Shown one piece after another: positions 52,791-61,644 of a stretch of DNA of 64,000 nucleotides; position 1 is the stretch's first letter; every line of letters begins with the position of its first letter. This DNA comes from JAJPKK01 sp963787675 (GTDB lineage Bacteria; Pseudomonadota; Alphaproteobacteria; Rhizobiales; Xanthobacteraceae), in NCBI GenBank assembly GCA_963787675.1, contig CAWBDV010000004.1, positions 62,001 to 126,000 of the forward strand, read 5' to 3'. The notes beneath the pieces were generated by a model. It saw nothing but the letters and a program-made list of their open reading frames with translations. It was not told the origin of the DNA and did no database searches. Made by a program: the position numbers and the translations under genes.

Positions 52791-53699
52791 TCAGAAATCC
52801 GGCTTGTCGGTCTGCGGGACGGGGAAGAGGCCCTGGTGGAAATAGTCCTCGTGGTCCTCGGCGCAGACGGTTTCCTTCATCCGACCGGCGGTCTTGACCC
52901 AGCGCTGCTGCATGGTTAGGGGCGCGTTGAAGGTGTCGGGATCGTCGACCGTGGCGATTGCGGTGAGGTGCTTGCCGTCCGGATCGATGGTGAAGCGCTC
53001 GACGACGTGCAGCTTCTCGGTGTGCGGCGTGCGGAAATTGTCGATGTAGCTGTTCTTGGTGGACAGGCCGATGGTGTCGACCACGAGCGTATCGCCGTTC
53101 TCATAATGGCCGATCGATTCGCCGAACCACGATGGCGTCACGTGCTCGGAGTGCTGATCGGTGAGAAAGACGCGGCGCACCATGTGATCGCGCTGCCAGA
53201 CCATCCAGACCTCGCTCGGGGTCTGGATGAAATAGAATGGCTCGAATGGAAACAGGAGCTGGCCCGGCACGCCGCCCGGATAGCACCGCGCTTGGGCGGC
53301 GAAGGGGATCGCCAATTCGTTGCGCAGCGCTGCATCGTTCGAGGCTTGCATCTGCGCTGCCGCCCATGGCTTCAAGACGGGATCCTTGGCGTCCGCAATC
53401 CGCTTCGTCGGCTGGGTGCCGGTGAGTCCGCCTTGGTAGTTGCTCGTGTAGGGATGGGCGGGATCGTTCTTGATCGGGCCATGACCGTGCCCCGGCGGCG
53501 GCGCCTGCCAGTCGCCGACGTTCGACTGCCAGCCGAAGTCAGCTGACGCAAACGGCGGCACGGCGCTGTTCGGCTCCGCGAGTGCCGTCGACAGGAGCGC
53601 AAACGATGCGGCCGCGGCGAGCATGGCCCGCACCGCGACGCCCGCCGAGGTCCGGCTCGTCGATGCCGATTTTCTGCCGCTTAAAACCGACTTCACCAT
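52791..53699 (-). CDS. exported protein of unknown function
   Basis: 302 aa from ATG 53699, with a signal peptide ending near residue 42 (ALLSTALAE). A conserved core reads RRVFLTDQHSEHVTPSWFGE, SIGHYENGDTLVVDTIGLST and HTEKLHVVERFTIDPDGKHL, as in a widespread family often found in soil bacteria beside amidohydrolases. The role is unknown. It is transcribed after the polysaccharide deacetylase, with a hairpin between them. Confidence 0.75.
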   Translation of the reverse strand: MVKSVLSGRKSASTSRTSAGVAVRAMLAAAASFALLSTALAEPNSAVPPFASADFGWQSNVGDWQAPPPGHGHGPIKNDPAHPYTSNYQGGLTGTQPTKRIADAKDPVLKPWAAAQMQASNDAALRNELAIPFAAQARCYPGGVPGQLLFPFEPFYFIQTPSEVWMVWQRDHMVRRVFLTDQHSEHVTPSWFGESIGHYENGDTLVVDTIGLSTKNSYIDNFRTPHTEKLHVVERFTIDPDGKHLTAIATVDDPDTFNAPLTMQQRWVKTAGRMKETVCAEDHEDYFHQGLFPVPQTDKPDF

Positions 53700-53845
53700 A
53701 GCGCTCTCCGCCAACCACGCCGCCCGCGTGCTTTTTCGCATCATAAGCGAGCGACGGTAGCGTTGAACAGACGTGCTTGCGCGAGCGCGCCTTCCACACG
53801 CTTAAGTGCGGTGTTGAGACGAAACGAAGGAACGCACTCAATCAA

Positions 53846-53873
53846 AGAGCGACGCGGGGGACCGCGTCGCTCT
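53846..53873 (-). terminator. 12-bp hairpin after the polysaccharide deacetylase gene
   Basis: AGAGCGACGCGG and CCGCGTCGCTCT form a perfect 12-bp stem with a four-base loop. On the minus strand TTTGATT follows. It begins 71 bases after the deacetylase stop and precedes the exported protein gene. Confidence 0.75.
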
Positions 53874-53943
53874 CAAGCCAATCGATCGACCACGCCAATC
53901 GATTGATCACAAAGTGTGCCGCATCGCCAGTGGCTGCGGTCCG

Positions 53944-55050
53944 TCACTCGTCGACGGTGCGCACGACGCTGTCCGCAGATTTGTTGCCCGCCAAGGTCGG
54001 CAGCTTGTTCTCCTTCAGCACCGCCTGGTCGTATTCAGGCAAAGTCTGGAGCGTGCCCTTCGGGATGAGGTGCACGACCTTGAAGCCGTTCTGCTGCAGC
54101 TGAGCGAGGATTTGCGGCAGCGCAAGCGAGGTCGACTTCTGGAAGTCGTGCATCAGGATGATGCCCTTGCCCGCCTTCTGCACCTTGGCGATCAGCGTGC
54201 GGGTCAGCTCTTCAGGCTTCTTGATCTTGAAGTCCCACGAGTCGATGTCCGTCGAGAAGCTCGCGATGTTCCGCTCGCCGAGATAGGTCACCATTTCCGG
54301 CGGATGGCGGAGGTCCGGGAAGCGGAAGAACGGCGCGATCGGCGCGCCCGCCATCATGCGCACGCCGCTGATGCCTTTTTCGATTTCCTCTTTCGCGGCG
54401 TCGGGGCCGCTCTTTTTCATCACCGCCTGCAAGTCGGCATGCGACCAGGTGTGGCTGCCGACCGTGTGGCCGGCGGCGACCACCATCTTCAGGATTTCCG
54501 GGTGGTAGGTCGCGTGCTTCCCGATGGAAAAGAACGTCGCCCGCAGACATTGGTCGGCCAGGGCCTTGAGCACGGCCGGGGTGTGGCCGGGCCACGGGCC
54601 GTCGTCGAAGGTCAGCACCACTTCGTGGTCGCGCAGGAAGTCATAGTCCTTGAAGTGCTGCGAGCCGAAACCCGGACCGCCGGTCGTGTCGATCTCGACC
54701 GTGCGGGTTACGCCCATGGCGTGCGGATTGGTGCAGGCGGGCGTCGTCGCTCGCGCCGCCATCACGGGGCGCGGCATGGGAGCCGGCGCGGGGGCTGCGG
54801 CGTAGACGGGTGCGACCGGTGCCGCCGCGCGAACCGAACCGGTGGCATCGGCGAAGACATCGCGCGGCATCGCAGGCGGTGCCGTGACAGGCGGAGGCGC
54901 CGGCAAGCTTGGCGGCGCGGCCGCGACGGTGACCGGCTGCTCGGCCGGCGCCATTAACGCAGTTGAAAGACTTTTTCCGGCTTCGACGAGGCCATAGGCC
55001 CCGAGCAAAAGAATGGCGGCCGCCCCACCGGCCAAAGCTACGCGTGTCAT
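53944..55050 (-). CDS. polysaccharide deacetylase (NodB homology)
   Basis: 368 aa. One N-terminal helix (about 7-25) is followed by an Ala/Pro-rich linker to about 105, then the catalytic domain: VVLTFDDGPWPGHTP, SHTWSHADLQ, FFRFPDLRHPP and GIILMHDF. These hold the metal-binding Asp-His-His and the catalytic pairs. It would remove acetyl groups from a surface polysaccharide or peptidoglycan, anchored in the inner membrane. Confidence 0.92.
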   Translation of the reverse strand: MTRVALAGGAAAILLLGAYGLVEAGKSLSTALMAPAEQPVTVAAAPPSLPAPPPVTAPPAMPRDVFADATGSVRAAAPVAPVYAAAPAPAPMPRPVMAARATTPACTNPHAMGVTRTVEIDTTGGPGFGSQHFKDYDFLRDHEVVLTFDDGPWPGHTPAVLKALADQCLRATFFSIGKHATYHPEILKMVVAAGHTVGSHTWSHADLQAVMKKSGPDAAKEEIEKGISGVRMMAGAPIAPFFRFPDLRHPPEMVTYLGERNIASFSTDIDSWDFKIKKPEELTRTLIAKVQKAGKGIILMHDFQKSTSLALPQILAQLQQNGFKVVHLIPKGTLQTLPEYDQAVLKENKLPTLAGNKSADSVVRTVDE

Positions 55051-55218
55051 AACAACTCCGTCTTACGCATTACGCTACAAACCACTCCGCGCGAGGCGTT
55101 GGTCATGCCGCGACCGCGGAACGTCGATACTGACGATGTTGTATGATTGTTTCCGTTAACAGCGCCTTATTCGCGGACACGGTAACATCCGTGCCTTACT
55201 AAGCAGCCCCGCCATCGG

Positions 55219-55325
55219 ACGTCATCCTGAGGAGGCGCGGAGCGCCGTCTCGAAGGATGGCAGCAGGCACTCCCGAGCAACTGGCCATCCTTCGAGACGC
55301 GCCTTCGGCGCTCCTCAGGATGAGG
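55219..55325. repeat. palindromic repeat, family E
   Basis: CGTCATCCTGAGGAGGCGCG and CGTCTCGAAGGATGGC are mirrored by GCCATCCTTCGAGACGCGCC and GCTCCTCAGGATGAGG. It is the only copy in the window, filling most of the gap 55051-55363, where no gene is seen. Confidence 0.92.
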
Positions 55326-55363
55326 TAAATATTTTCTTACTCGAGCTCAGATTGAGATCTTCG

Positions 55364-56437
55364 TCACACCGCTAGCAGGCGCTTGGCGTTGCCGCCGGCG
55401 ATGGCGGCGCGGGCGGTGGCCTCGAGGCTCTTGGTCGCGACGAGGTGTTCGAGCGGGTCGTACTCCGCCATGTCGTAGGGATAGTCGGTGCCGAGAAGGA
55501 CGTGGTCGGCGCCGAAGGTGTCGACCAGGGCGGCAAGTTGCGCCGGCGTGAAGACGACGGTGTCGACATAGATCTTCTTGAGATAGCTCGTCGGCGGCTT
55601 CGGCAGGCCAGCGTGGGCGTCCCCGCGCGCGCCCCAGACGTGGTCGATGCGGCCCGAGTAGGCGCCGAGGAAGCCGCCGCCGTGGACCGCGATGATCTTG
55701 AGGTTCGGATGGCGCTCCAGCACACCGTCGAAGATAAGGTAGTGGAGCGCGATCGACGTCTCCAGCGGATTGCCGATGACGTTGTTGAAATAGAACCGGG
55801 TGAAACGCCGCGCCTCGGTGAAGCCGTTGGGGTGGATAAGGACGACGGCGCCGAGTTCTTCCGCCTTCTTCCAGAACGGCGCGAAGGCCGGGTCGGACAA
55901 TTCCTTGCCGGCGACGTTGGTCAGGATCTGCGCACCCTTGAACTTCAGCGAGGTCATGCAGCGCTCGAGTTCGCGCGCCGCCTCGTTGCCGTCCGGCATC
56001 GGCACGCTGCCAAGCGCGACAAAACGGTCGGGCTTCTTCGCGATGTACTCGGCGATGCCGTCATTGACGACACGCGCCGCCTTCACCGCGACGTCGAGCG
56101 GCACCGTGTAATAGCACTGCGGCGGCGGACACATGACAAGCTGAAGGTCGATGCCCATGGCGTCGAGATCGGCGAGGCGCGCGTCGTGGCTCGTCATAAC
56201 GGAGCGGCGGTCGGCATCCTGCCGCGCGTTGAGCGCCTTGGTCTCGGGCGTCGCGAAATGGGCGAGCGGAATGGTCGCAAGATCGAGGTGCGGTTTGACG
56301 AACTCGGCCGCCTGCGGGACCGCGATGTGGGAATGGATATCGATGGTGATGCTCTGCGGCCGCACCTCGCGCCCGGGCTTTGCCCCTTTCGGACGCGCGG
56401 CGGTCGGCCCGTAACGATTCCAGTCGTTGTTGGTCAT
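55364..56437 (-). CDS. amidohydrolase 2 family (ACMSD-like) protein
   Basis: 357 aa. The metal motifs are TIDIHSHIAVPQ (HxH), VLIHPNGF, IAVHGGGFLGAY and LLGTDYPYDMAEYD. The last carries the catalytic Asp as in 2-amino-3-carboxymuconate semialdehyde decarboxylase and related non-oxidative decarboxylases. It most likely decarboxylates or hydrolyses an aromatic breakdown product. It is 124 bp downstream of a CocE-type hydrolase on the same strand, with a repeat between them. Confidence 0.9.
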   Translation of the reverse strand: MTNNDWNRYGPTAARPKGAKPGREVRPQSITIDIHSHIAVPQAAEFVKPHLDLATIPLAHFATPETKALNARQDADRRSVMTSHDARLADLDAMGIDLQLVMCPPPQCYYTVPLDVAVKAARVVNDGIAEYIAKKPDRFVALGSVPMPDGNEAARELERCMTSLKFKGAQILTNVAGKELSDPAFAPFWKKAEELGAVVLIHPNGFTEARRFTRFYFNNVIGNPLETSIALHYLIFDGVLERHPNLKIIAVHGGGFLGAYSGRIDHVWGARGDAHAGLPKPPTSYLKKIYVDTVVFTPAQLAALVDTFGADHVLLGTDYPYDMAEYDPLEHLVATKSLEATARAAIAGGNAKRLLAV

Positions 56438-56474
56438 CGCGAATGGTCCTCTAAAAGCGAGTTCGTCTGAACCC

Positions 56475-56566
56475 CGTAGCCCGGATTGAGCGCAGCGAAA
56501 TCCGGGACCCGCTTGCCATATTTGGCGAACCTGCCCCGGATTTCGCTGCGCTCAATCCGGGCTACA
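56475..56566. repeat. palindromic repeat, family D, supplying a stop codon
   Basis: CGTAGCCCGGATTGAGCGCA with GCGAAATCCGGGACC is mirrored by CCCGGATTTCGCTGCGCTC and AATCCGGGCTACAT. The final CTA is the TAG stop (56562-56564) of the CocE-type gene on the minus strand. Confidence 0.92.
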
Positions 56567-58409
56567 TCCCGCGTTTCTTTGCCTTGGCCGCCGGTTTGGT
56601 CTTCGCCTTCCCCACTGCCTTCGGCGGGATGATCGGCAGCAGCACGTAATTCGCCATGCCGCGGCCGAAGTGCAGCGTGGTGACGCCGCCGAAGATGTCG
56701 CGCGGGCGGTCCTGCGGGTCGTCGTGCAGGAACGGCCCGCAGCCGGTCAACTCGTTCTTGAAGTTCGAGAGCCGGCCGCCGCTCGGGCCGCTATACACGT
56801 AATCCTTGCCGCGGACGGTGAGCGCGATGCGATGGTCCGGCGGCACCACGATGCATGTCGGCCAGATCTCGATGTCGAGTTCGACCACGTCGCCCTTCTT
56901 CAGCGGCTGCTTGCGGTCGTGGCTGTGATAGGGCCGATAGGGCAAGGAGCGCTTGCGATCGAGCTTGCGGTGCGATGCCCGCAGCCAACCCTGCGCGACC
57001 GGCGTGTGCGGATCGATCGCGCCCTGGAACACGACTTCCTTGAGGTCCGGCGAGAACACCCGCAGCACCAGAAAAAGATCGGCGTCGCTGGTCGATGACG
57101 AGACGAAGAGCTTTGCGGCGATCGGCCCGGTGATTTCGGTCGCTTCGGTCATCGGTGCGGAGAGGAAGGTGAGACCGTCGCCCATCGCCTCGAACGAGAG
57201 CTCGGCCTTGCCGGCGGCCGCGCGCGGCTTGAGGCCGCCGTCGACCGGATCGAGAGAGAACTTCGTCCACTTGGTGCGGGCGAGCGGCCATTCGTCCTCG
57301 CCGCGAGGCACGAACTTTTCGCCGGGATGGCGCACCTGGAGCAGCACCTTCGGCTGTTCGTCCCAGCCGTTTTTCTTGCCGTGGAGGAAATGGTCGAAGA
57401 ACTTGAGCTGCAGCTCCCGGCCGTAATCGGTATAGAAATGCGTCCAGTGCTCGATGCCGTGCACCTCGAGCCATTTGTCCTTCGACGCCGCCTGCACGAA
57501 GCCCTCGAAATTGCCGCGCGGATGGAGCGGCTGACCGCCCCAATTGGCGGCCGACAACAACGGCACCTTGACTTTCGACCACACCGGCGAACGGGCGCGG
57601 TGATAGTCATCATCGAGCGGATGGGCGAGGATCGCGCCGCCGAGATCGGCGCGGTTCGCGGCGAGTTCCCCCTCGCTCAGCGTCTCCGGCCCGCACACGA
57701 GCTCGCCGTGGATCGGGGAGCGGCGGCCGCGTTCACCGGCGCCGTACTGCACGGTCTTGACCTGCATGTCGTACCAGTTCTTCCAGAACGTGCACAAAAT
57801 GCCGCCGTGGCGCGTCATGTCGCGATACCAGTCGGCCGCGCCCTCCCAAACGCAGATCGCCGCAAGGTGCGGCGGCTCGAGCGAGGCGACGTGCCACTGG
57901 TTGATGCCGTAATAGGAAATACCGTCGAGCCCGACCTTGCCGTTCGACCACGGCTGTACGCCTGCCCATTCGATGCAGTCGTAGAAGTCCTTGGTCTCGC
58001 GCGGCGAGAAATGCTCGATGATCCCCGGCGAGCAGCCGCAGCCGCGCGAATCGACGCGCACGCAGGCGTAATCGCGCGGCACCCACTTCTCCGGATCGAC
58101 CACCTCCCAGTTCTGATATTTGTTCGACGAGCCCGCGACGACGTCGGGATGCTTCTCGGCCATGCGCTGCCACGCGCTCGGATAGCCCTCCTGGAAGCTG
58201 AGGCCCTTGGCATAGGGACCGTAGCTCAGGATCACCGGATATTTGCCGGCCTTCACGGGGCGAAACACGTCCGCTTTGAGCATGAGCCCGTCGTCCACGA
58301 CGATCGGCACATCCCAATCGATGTGCATGCCATCGCGCACTTCGCTGCGCGGCTGATGGGTCTTGTGGGAGCCGGCTTGGTGGTGCGTCGCGCGTTCAGC
58401 GGCCGTCAT
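56562..58409 (-). CDS. CocE/NonD family hydrolase
   Basis: 615 aa. The alpha/beta-hydrolase domain has DWDVPIVVDDGLMLKADVFR, the nucleophile region GLDGISYYGINQWHVA, and a C-terminal jelly-roll domain (EITGPIAAKLFVSSSTSDAD). Family members are X-Pro dipeptidyl acyl peptidases or esterases. The C-terminal tail is Lys/Ala-rich (KAKTKPAAKAKKRGM). The stop codon comes from the palindromic repeat. No signal peptide, so cytosolic. Confidence 0.9.
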   Translation of the reverse strand: MTAAERATHHQAGSHKTHQPRSEVRDGMHIDWDVPIVVDDGLMLKADVFRPVKAGKYPVILSYGPYAKGLSFQEGYPSAWQRMAEKHPDVVAGSSNKYQNWEVVDPEKWVPRDYACVRVDSRGCGCSPGIIEHFSPRETKDFYDCIEWAGVQPWSNGKVGLDGISYYGINQWHVASLEPPHLAAICVWEGAADWYRDMTRHGGILCTFWKNWYDMQVKTVQYGAGERGRRSPIHGELVCGPETLSEGELAANRADLGGAILAHPLDDDYHRARSPVWSKVKVPLLSAANWGGQPLHPRGNFEGFVQAASKDKWLEVHGIEHWTHFYTDYGRELQLKFFDHFLHGKKNGWDEQPKVLLQVRHPGEKFVPRGEDEWPLARTKWTKFSLDPVDGGLKPRAAAGKAELSFEAMGDGLTFLSAPMTEATEITGPIAAKLFVSSSTSDADLFLVLRVFSPDLKEVVFQGAIDPHTPVAQGWLRASHRKLDRKRSLPYRPYHSHDRKQPLKKGDVVELDIEIWPTCIVVPPDHRIALTVRGKDYVYSGPSGGRLSNFKNELTGCGPFLHDDPQDRPRDIFGGVTTLHFGRGMANYVLLPIIPPKAVGKAKTKPAAKAKKRGM

Positions 58410-58488
58410 GGGTCGATCACTCCCTGGATATTCTTAATCGCGCGCTTGATCGCATATCGCGCGCACGAGATCACCCCCGGAACGGGTA

Positions 58489-59409
58489 TCAGCGCGCTCG
58501 GGCGCGCCGTTGCCGCTTGCCGCGCTTCACGCCGGCCATGGTTTCGAGCACGGCGCAGACCGAGGCGGTGTCTTGCCCGCCGTAGCCCAATGACATCGCC
58601 GAGGCATAGATCGGAAGACTGGCATCGAACAGCGGCGTCGGCACGCCAAGCTTGGTGGCGTGGTCGCCGATCACCGAAATGTCCTTGTGGTACAGCTTCA
58701 CGCTCATGCTGACGTTCTTGTAGTCGTTCTTCACCATCATCGGACCGCGCACCTCGAACACCCGTGACTTGCCGACGCCGGCGCTGATGAGGTCGTAGAC
58801 CATCTGCGGGTCGAGGCCCGATTTCATCCCGAGCACGATCGCTTCGGCGGACGCGACGTTGTGGATGGTGACGAGGAGGTTTGCGACGTATTTCATCCGG
58901 CTGCCATTGCCGAATGGGCCGACGTCGAAGGCAACGCGTGAGAAATCCGCGAACAGCGGGCGCAATTTCCCGATCGCACGCGTGTCGCCGCTCGCATAGA
59001 CGGCGATGTCCTTGACCGCGGCCTGTGAGCCCGTGCCGCTCACCGGACAATCGAGCACCACGTGGCCGGCCTTGCTCAGCGCGCGCTCGGCGCGCTCCTT
59101 GTCGTCTAGCGTGAAGGTCGAGGTCTCGATGATGACACGCGGCGGCAGCTTCGCCGCCGTCAGCGCCGCGACCGTCGCATCGAGCGCGGCGGGGCTCGGC
59201 AGGCTCGTGATGATGGTCGGTACGGCGGCCGCGAGCGTCGCCACGTCGGCCGCGATTTCGATGCCGGCGCGCGTTGCGGCGCGCTTCGCCTGGGCGCTGA
59301 TGTCGTAACCTTTGACTTGCCAGCCGGCCGCGGCGAGATTTTTGGCGTAGGCGCCTCCCATCGTACCAAGCCCTACGACGCCTACATTACCTTTGTTTCG
59401 CCGCGCCAT
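58489..59409 (-). CDS. NAD(P)-dependent beta-hydroxyacid dehydrogenase
   Basis: 306 aa from ATG 59409. The Rossmann domain starts VGVVGLGTMGGAYAKNLAAA, then the CPVSGTGSQA substrate loop and MKYVANLLVTIHNVASAEA, with the catalytic lysine. It belongs to the 3-hydroxyisobutyrate/tartronate semialdehyde reductase family. A second family member lies divergently at 59528. The CocE-type gene is 79 bp downstream on the same strand. Confidence 0.92.
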   Translation of the reverse strand: MARRNKGNVGVVGLGTMGGAYAKNLAAAGWQVKGYDISAQAKRAATRAGIEIAADVATLAAAVPTIITSLPSPAALDATVAALTAAKLPPRVIIETSTFTLDDKERAERALSKAGHVVLDCPVSGTGSQAAVKDIAVYASGDTRAIGKLRPLFADFSRVAFDVGPFGNGSRMKYVANLLVTIHNVASAEAIVLGMKSGLDPQMVYDLISAGVGKSRVFEVRGPMMVKNDYKNVSMSVKLYHKDISVIGDHATKLGVPTPLFDASLPIYASAMSLGYGGQDTASVCAVLETMAGVKRGKRQRRARAR

Positions 59410-59527
59410 TCTTTGTGTTCCCTTCCCCACCAATTCGATGCGGGCCGAACGCTAACACGGCTGCCCCGGGCTTCCTACCGTTTGACCGATCGCCTATCGT
59501 GCGGCGCTTTCACGCGAGGAGAGTTGC

Positions 59528-60418
59528 ATGCGTGTTGGAGTGGCCGGCCTCGGCAAGATGGGCGCCGCAATCGCCGCGCGGTTGATCGAGACCGGCAACG
59601 AGGTCACGGTCTGGAACCGGTCGCCCGACAAATGCGCGCCGCTCGTCGCAGCGGGCGCGCGGGCCGCCGCCTCGCCGTCGGCCCTTGCCGATGCAGTGGA
59701 GACGATCATCACCATCCTGACCGATGCGGCGGCAATCGATGCCGTCTATCACGCGCCGTCCGGTCTGCTCGCCGGCGCGGTGCAGGGCAAATTGTTCATC
59801 GAGATGAGCACGGTTCCGCCTGACGTGCACACGACGCTGGCGCCGCGGGTGCGGGCGAAAAGCGCGGCTTTCGTCGAGTGTCCGGTGGGCGGCACAGTCG
59901 GGCCTGCGCGCCAGGGCAAGCTCATCGGCCTGATGGGCGCTGAGCCCAGCGACGCCGCGCACGCGCGACCTCTCATCGAACAATTATGCGCGCGCCTCGA
60001 ACATTGCGGACCGGTCGGCGCCGGCGCCATCATGAAGCTCGCGATCAATCTGCCGCTGATGGTCTACTGGCAGGCGCTCGGCGAGGCCCTGGCGCTGGCG
60101 CGGCCGCTCGGAATCGATCCGGCGCGCGTCGTCGATCTCATGTCCGAGACGGCGGGCGGCGCCAACGTGCTCAAGGTTCGCGGCACTGCTCTTGCCACCA
60201 TGCTCAAAGGCCAGGATGCCGGCGGCACCGCTTTCGCGCTCAACGACTGCGTGAAGGACATCCGCATCATGCTCGCCACGGGACGCGCGCGGGGGGTCGA
60301 CATGCCGATGGTCGCTGACGCGCTCGCGACCTACGAAGAAGCCGTCCGGCACGGCCTTGGCGGCGCTGACGCCGCGGCCATGGCGGTTTACTGGTCGGCA
60401 CGTCCCGCGAAATCTTAA
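59528..60418 (+). CDS. NAD(P)-dependent beta-hydroxyacid dehydrogenase
   Basis: 296 aa from ATG 59528 with GAGGAGAG upstream. VGVAGLGKMGAAIAARLIET is the NAD(P) site, FVECPVGGTVGPARQGK the substrate loop, and IMKLAINLPLMVYWQALGEA holds the catalytic lysine. It is a paralogue of the divergent gene at 58489. A GlcG-like gene and a GST-type gene follow on the same strand with short gaps, indicating one operon. Confidence 0.92.
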   Translation: MRVGVAGLGKMGAAIAARLIETGNEVTVWNRSPDKCAPLVAAGARAAASPSALADAVETIITILTDAAAIDAVYHAPSGLLAGAVQGKLFIEMSTVPPDVHTTLAPRVRAKSAAFVECPVGGTVGPARQGKLIGLMGAEPSDAAHARPLIEQLCARLEHCGPVGAGAIMKLAINLPLMVYWQALGEALALARPLGIDPARVVDLMSETAGGANVLKVRGTALATMLKGQDAGGTAFALNDCVKDIRIMLATGRARGVDMPMVADALATYEEAVRHGLGGADAAAMAVYWSARPAKS

Positions 60419-60437
60419 GCCAAACCCTGGAGCCATC

Positions 60438-60878
60438 ATGTCCGTGACCCTTGCCCAAGCCGACACCATTATCGATACCGCGCTCAAGAAGGCGCACGAG
60501 ATGAAGCTCGTGCCGATGACCGTGGCTGTGCTCGATGCCGGCGGCCATCTGGTCGCGTTCAAGCGCGAGGACAAGTCCGGCATCCTTCGCTACGACATCG
60601 CCTACGGCAAAGCCTGGGGCGCGCTCGGCATGGGATTCGGTTCGCGCACGCTGTTCGAACGCGCCGCCAACACGCCGCAATTCTTCAACGCGCTATACGC
60701 CGCAAGCGCCGGCCGCGTCGTCACCAATCCGGGCGGCGTGCTGATCCGCAGTGCGGCGGGCGACATCATCGGCGCAGTCGGCATTTCCGGCGACACTTCC
60801 GATAACGACGAGGCCTGCGCAATCGCGGGCATCGCGGCAGCCGGCCTCACCGCCGATCCCGGCGGCAAGAAGGGATAA
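60438..60878 (+). CDS. GlcG/HbpS-like haem-degrading-fold protein
   Basis: 146 aa from ATG 60438. The DUF336/GlcG motifs are PMTVAVLDAGGHLVAFKRED, RYDIAYGKAWGALGMG, FFNALYAASAGRVVTNPGGV and GAVGISGDTSDNDEACAIAG. Members bind small ligands and are common beside glycolate or aromatic catabolic genes. It lies 19 bp after the dehydrogenase stop. Confidence 0.9.
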   Translation: MSVTLAQADTIIDTALKKAHEMKLVPMTVAVLDAGGHLVAFKREDKSGILRYDIAYGKAWGALGMGFGSRTLFERAANTPQFFNALYAASAGRVVTNPGGVLIRSAAGDIIGAVGISGDTSDNDEACAIAGIAAAGLTADPGGKKG

Positions 60879-60900
60879 ATAAGGGATAGGAGCGTCGCGC

Positions 60901-61554
60901 ATGATCAAGCTGTTTTCGTTCTGGCGTTCGCTTGCGACCTATCGCGTGCGCATCGCTCTCAATCTCAAGGGCGTCGTGCCTGACGAGGTGATCATCGTCG
61001 ATCTGATGAAGGGCCATCAGCGCGATCCCGCCTATCGCGACGTAAATCCCATGATGGCGTTGCCGGCGCTTGTCGACGGTCCAGGGCCGGCGATGTTCGA
61101 ATCGCTTGCGATCATCGAATATCTCGACGAGACGCGCCCTGATCCGCCGCTGCTGCCGAAGGATCCCCGCGGACGGGCGCGGGTACGCGGGCTTGCCCAG
61201 ATCGTAGCCTGCGACTCTCATCCGCTGATCGTGCCGCGGGTGCGCGAATATCTCGAACACGAGTTCAAGCTCGACGAGGCGACGCGCGCCGCCTGGTGCC
61301 GTCACTGGCATAAGGAAGCCTTGACCGCCCTCGAAACGCACCTGCGCAGTCCCGAGACCGGCAAGTTCTGCCATGGCGACCAGGTCACCATCGCGGACAT
61401 CGCGCTCGCGAGCCAGGCTGCCGGTGCAAAATTCTTCGCCGTCGATCTCGCGCCGTTTCCGACCGTCGCCCGCATCGTCGAGGCTTGCTCGCAGATCGAT
61501 GCGTTCGCGCGCGCCCATCCCCTCAAGCAGCCTGGCGCGCCCGCGGCAGCGTGA
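60901..61554 (+). CDS. maiA: maleylacetoacetate isomerase / zeta-class GST
   Basis: 217 aa. The N-terminal thioredoxin-like domain has FSFWRSLATYRVRIALNLKG and NPMMALPALVDG, then FESLAIIEYLDE for glutathione binding. The C-terminal helical domain has GDQVTIADIALASQA. Zeta GSTs isomerise maleylacetoacetate or maleylpyruvate. The usual SSCSxR signature is replaced by RSLATYR, so maleylpyruvate or another substrate is possible. Last gene of the dehydrogenase operon. Confidence 0.85.
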   Translation: MIKLFSFWRSLATYRVRIALNLKGVVPDEVIIVDLMKGHQRDPAYRDVNPMMALPALVDGPGPAMFESLAIIEYLDETRPDPPLLPKDPRGRARVRGLAQIVACDSHPLIVPRVREYLEHEFKLDEATRAAWCRHWHKEALTALETHLRSPETGKFCHGDQVTIADIALASQAAGAKFFAVDLAPFPTVARIVEACSQIDAFARAHPLKQPGAPAAA

Positions 61555-61568
61555 GGATTGGCACAGTG

Positions 61569-61644
61569 TGTAGGGCGTAATCCGCCGCTTTGCGTGTCCA
61601 AACGGCAACGACGGCGGATTACGCCGCGCTAATCCGCCCTACGG
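61569..61644. repeat. palindromic repeat, family F, supplying a stop codon
   Basis: GTAGGGCGTAATCCGCCGC and GGCGGATTACGCCGCGCTAA with TCCGCCCTACGG are the arms. The TAA of the LysR gene on the minus strand (61619-61621) lies inside it, and its last residues (AVGRISAA) are read from it. Confidence 0.9.

Noticed and set aside
53914..54957. Plus-strand open frame of about 350 codons
   Set aside because: It is antisense to the polysaccharide deacetylase, whose family motifs are plain on the minus strand; high GC keeps the opposite frame open.
55445..56470. Plus-strand open frame of about 340 codons
   Set aside because: It is antisense to the ACMSD-like amidohydrolase, with Arg/Val/Asp-rich shadow composition.
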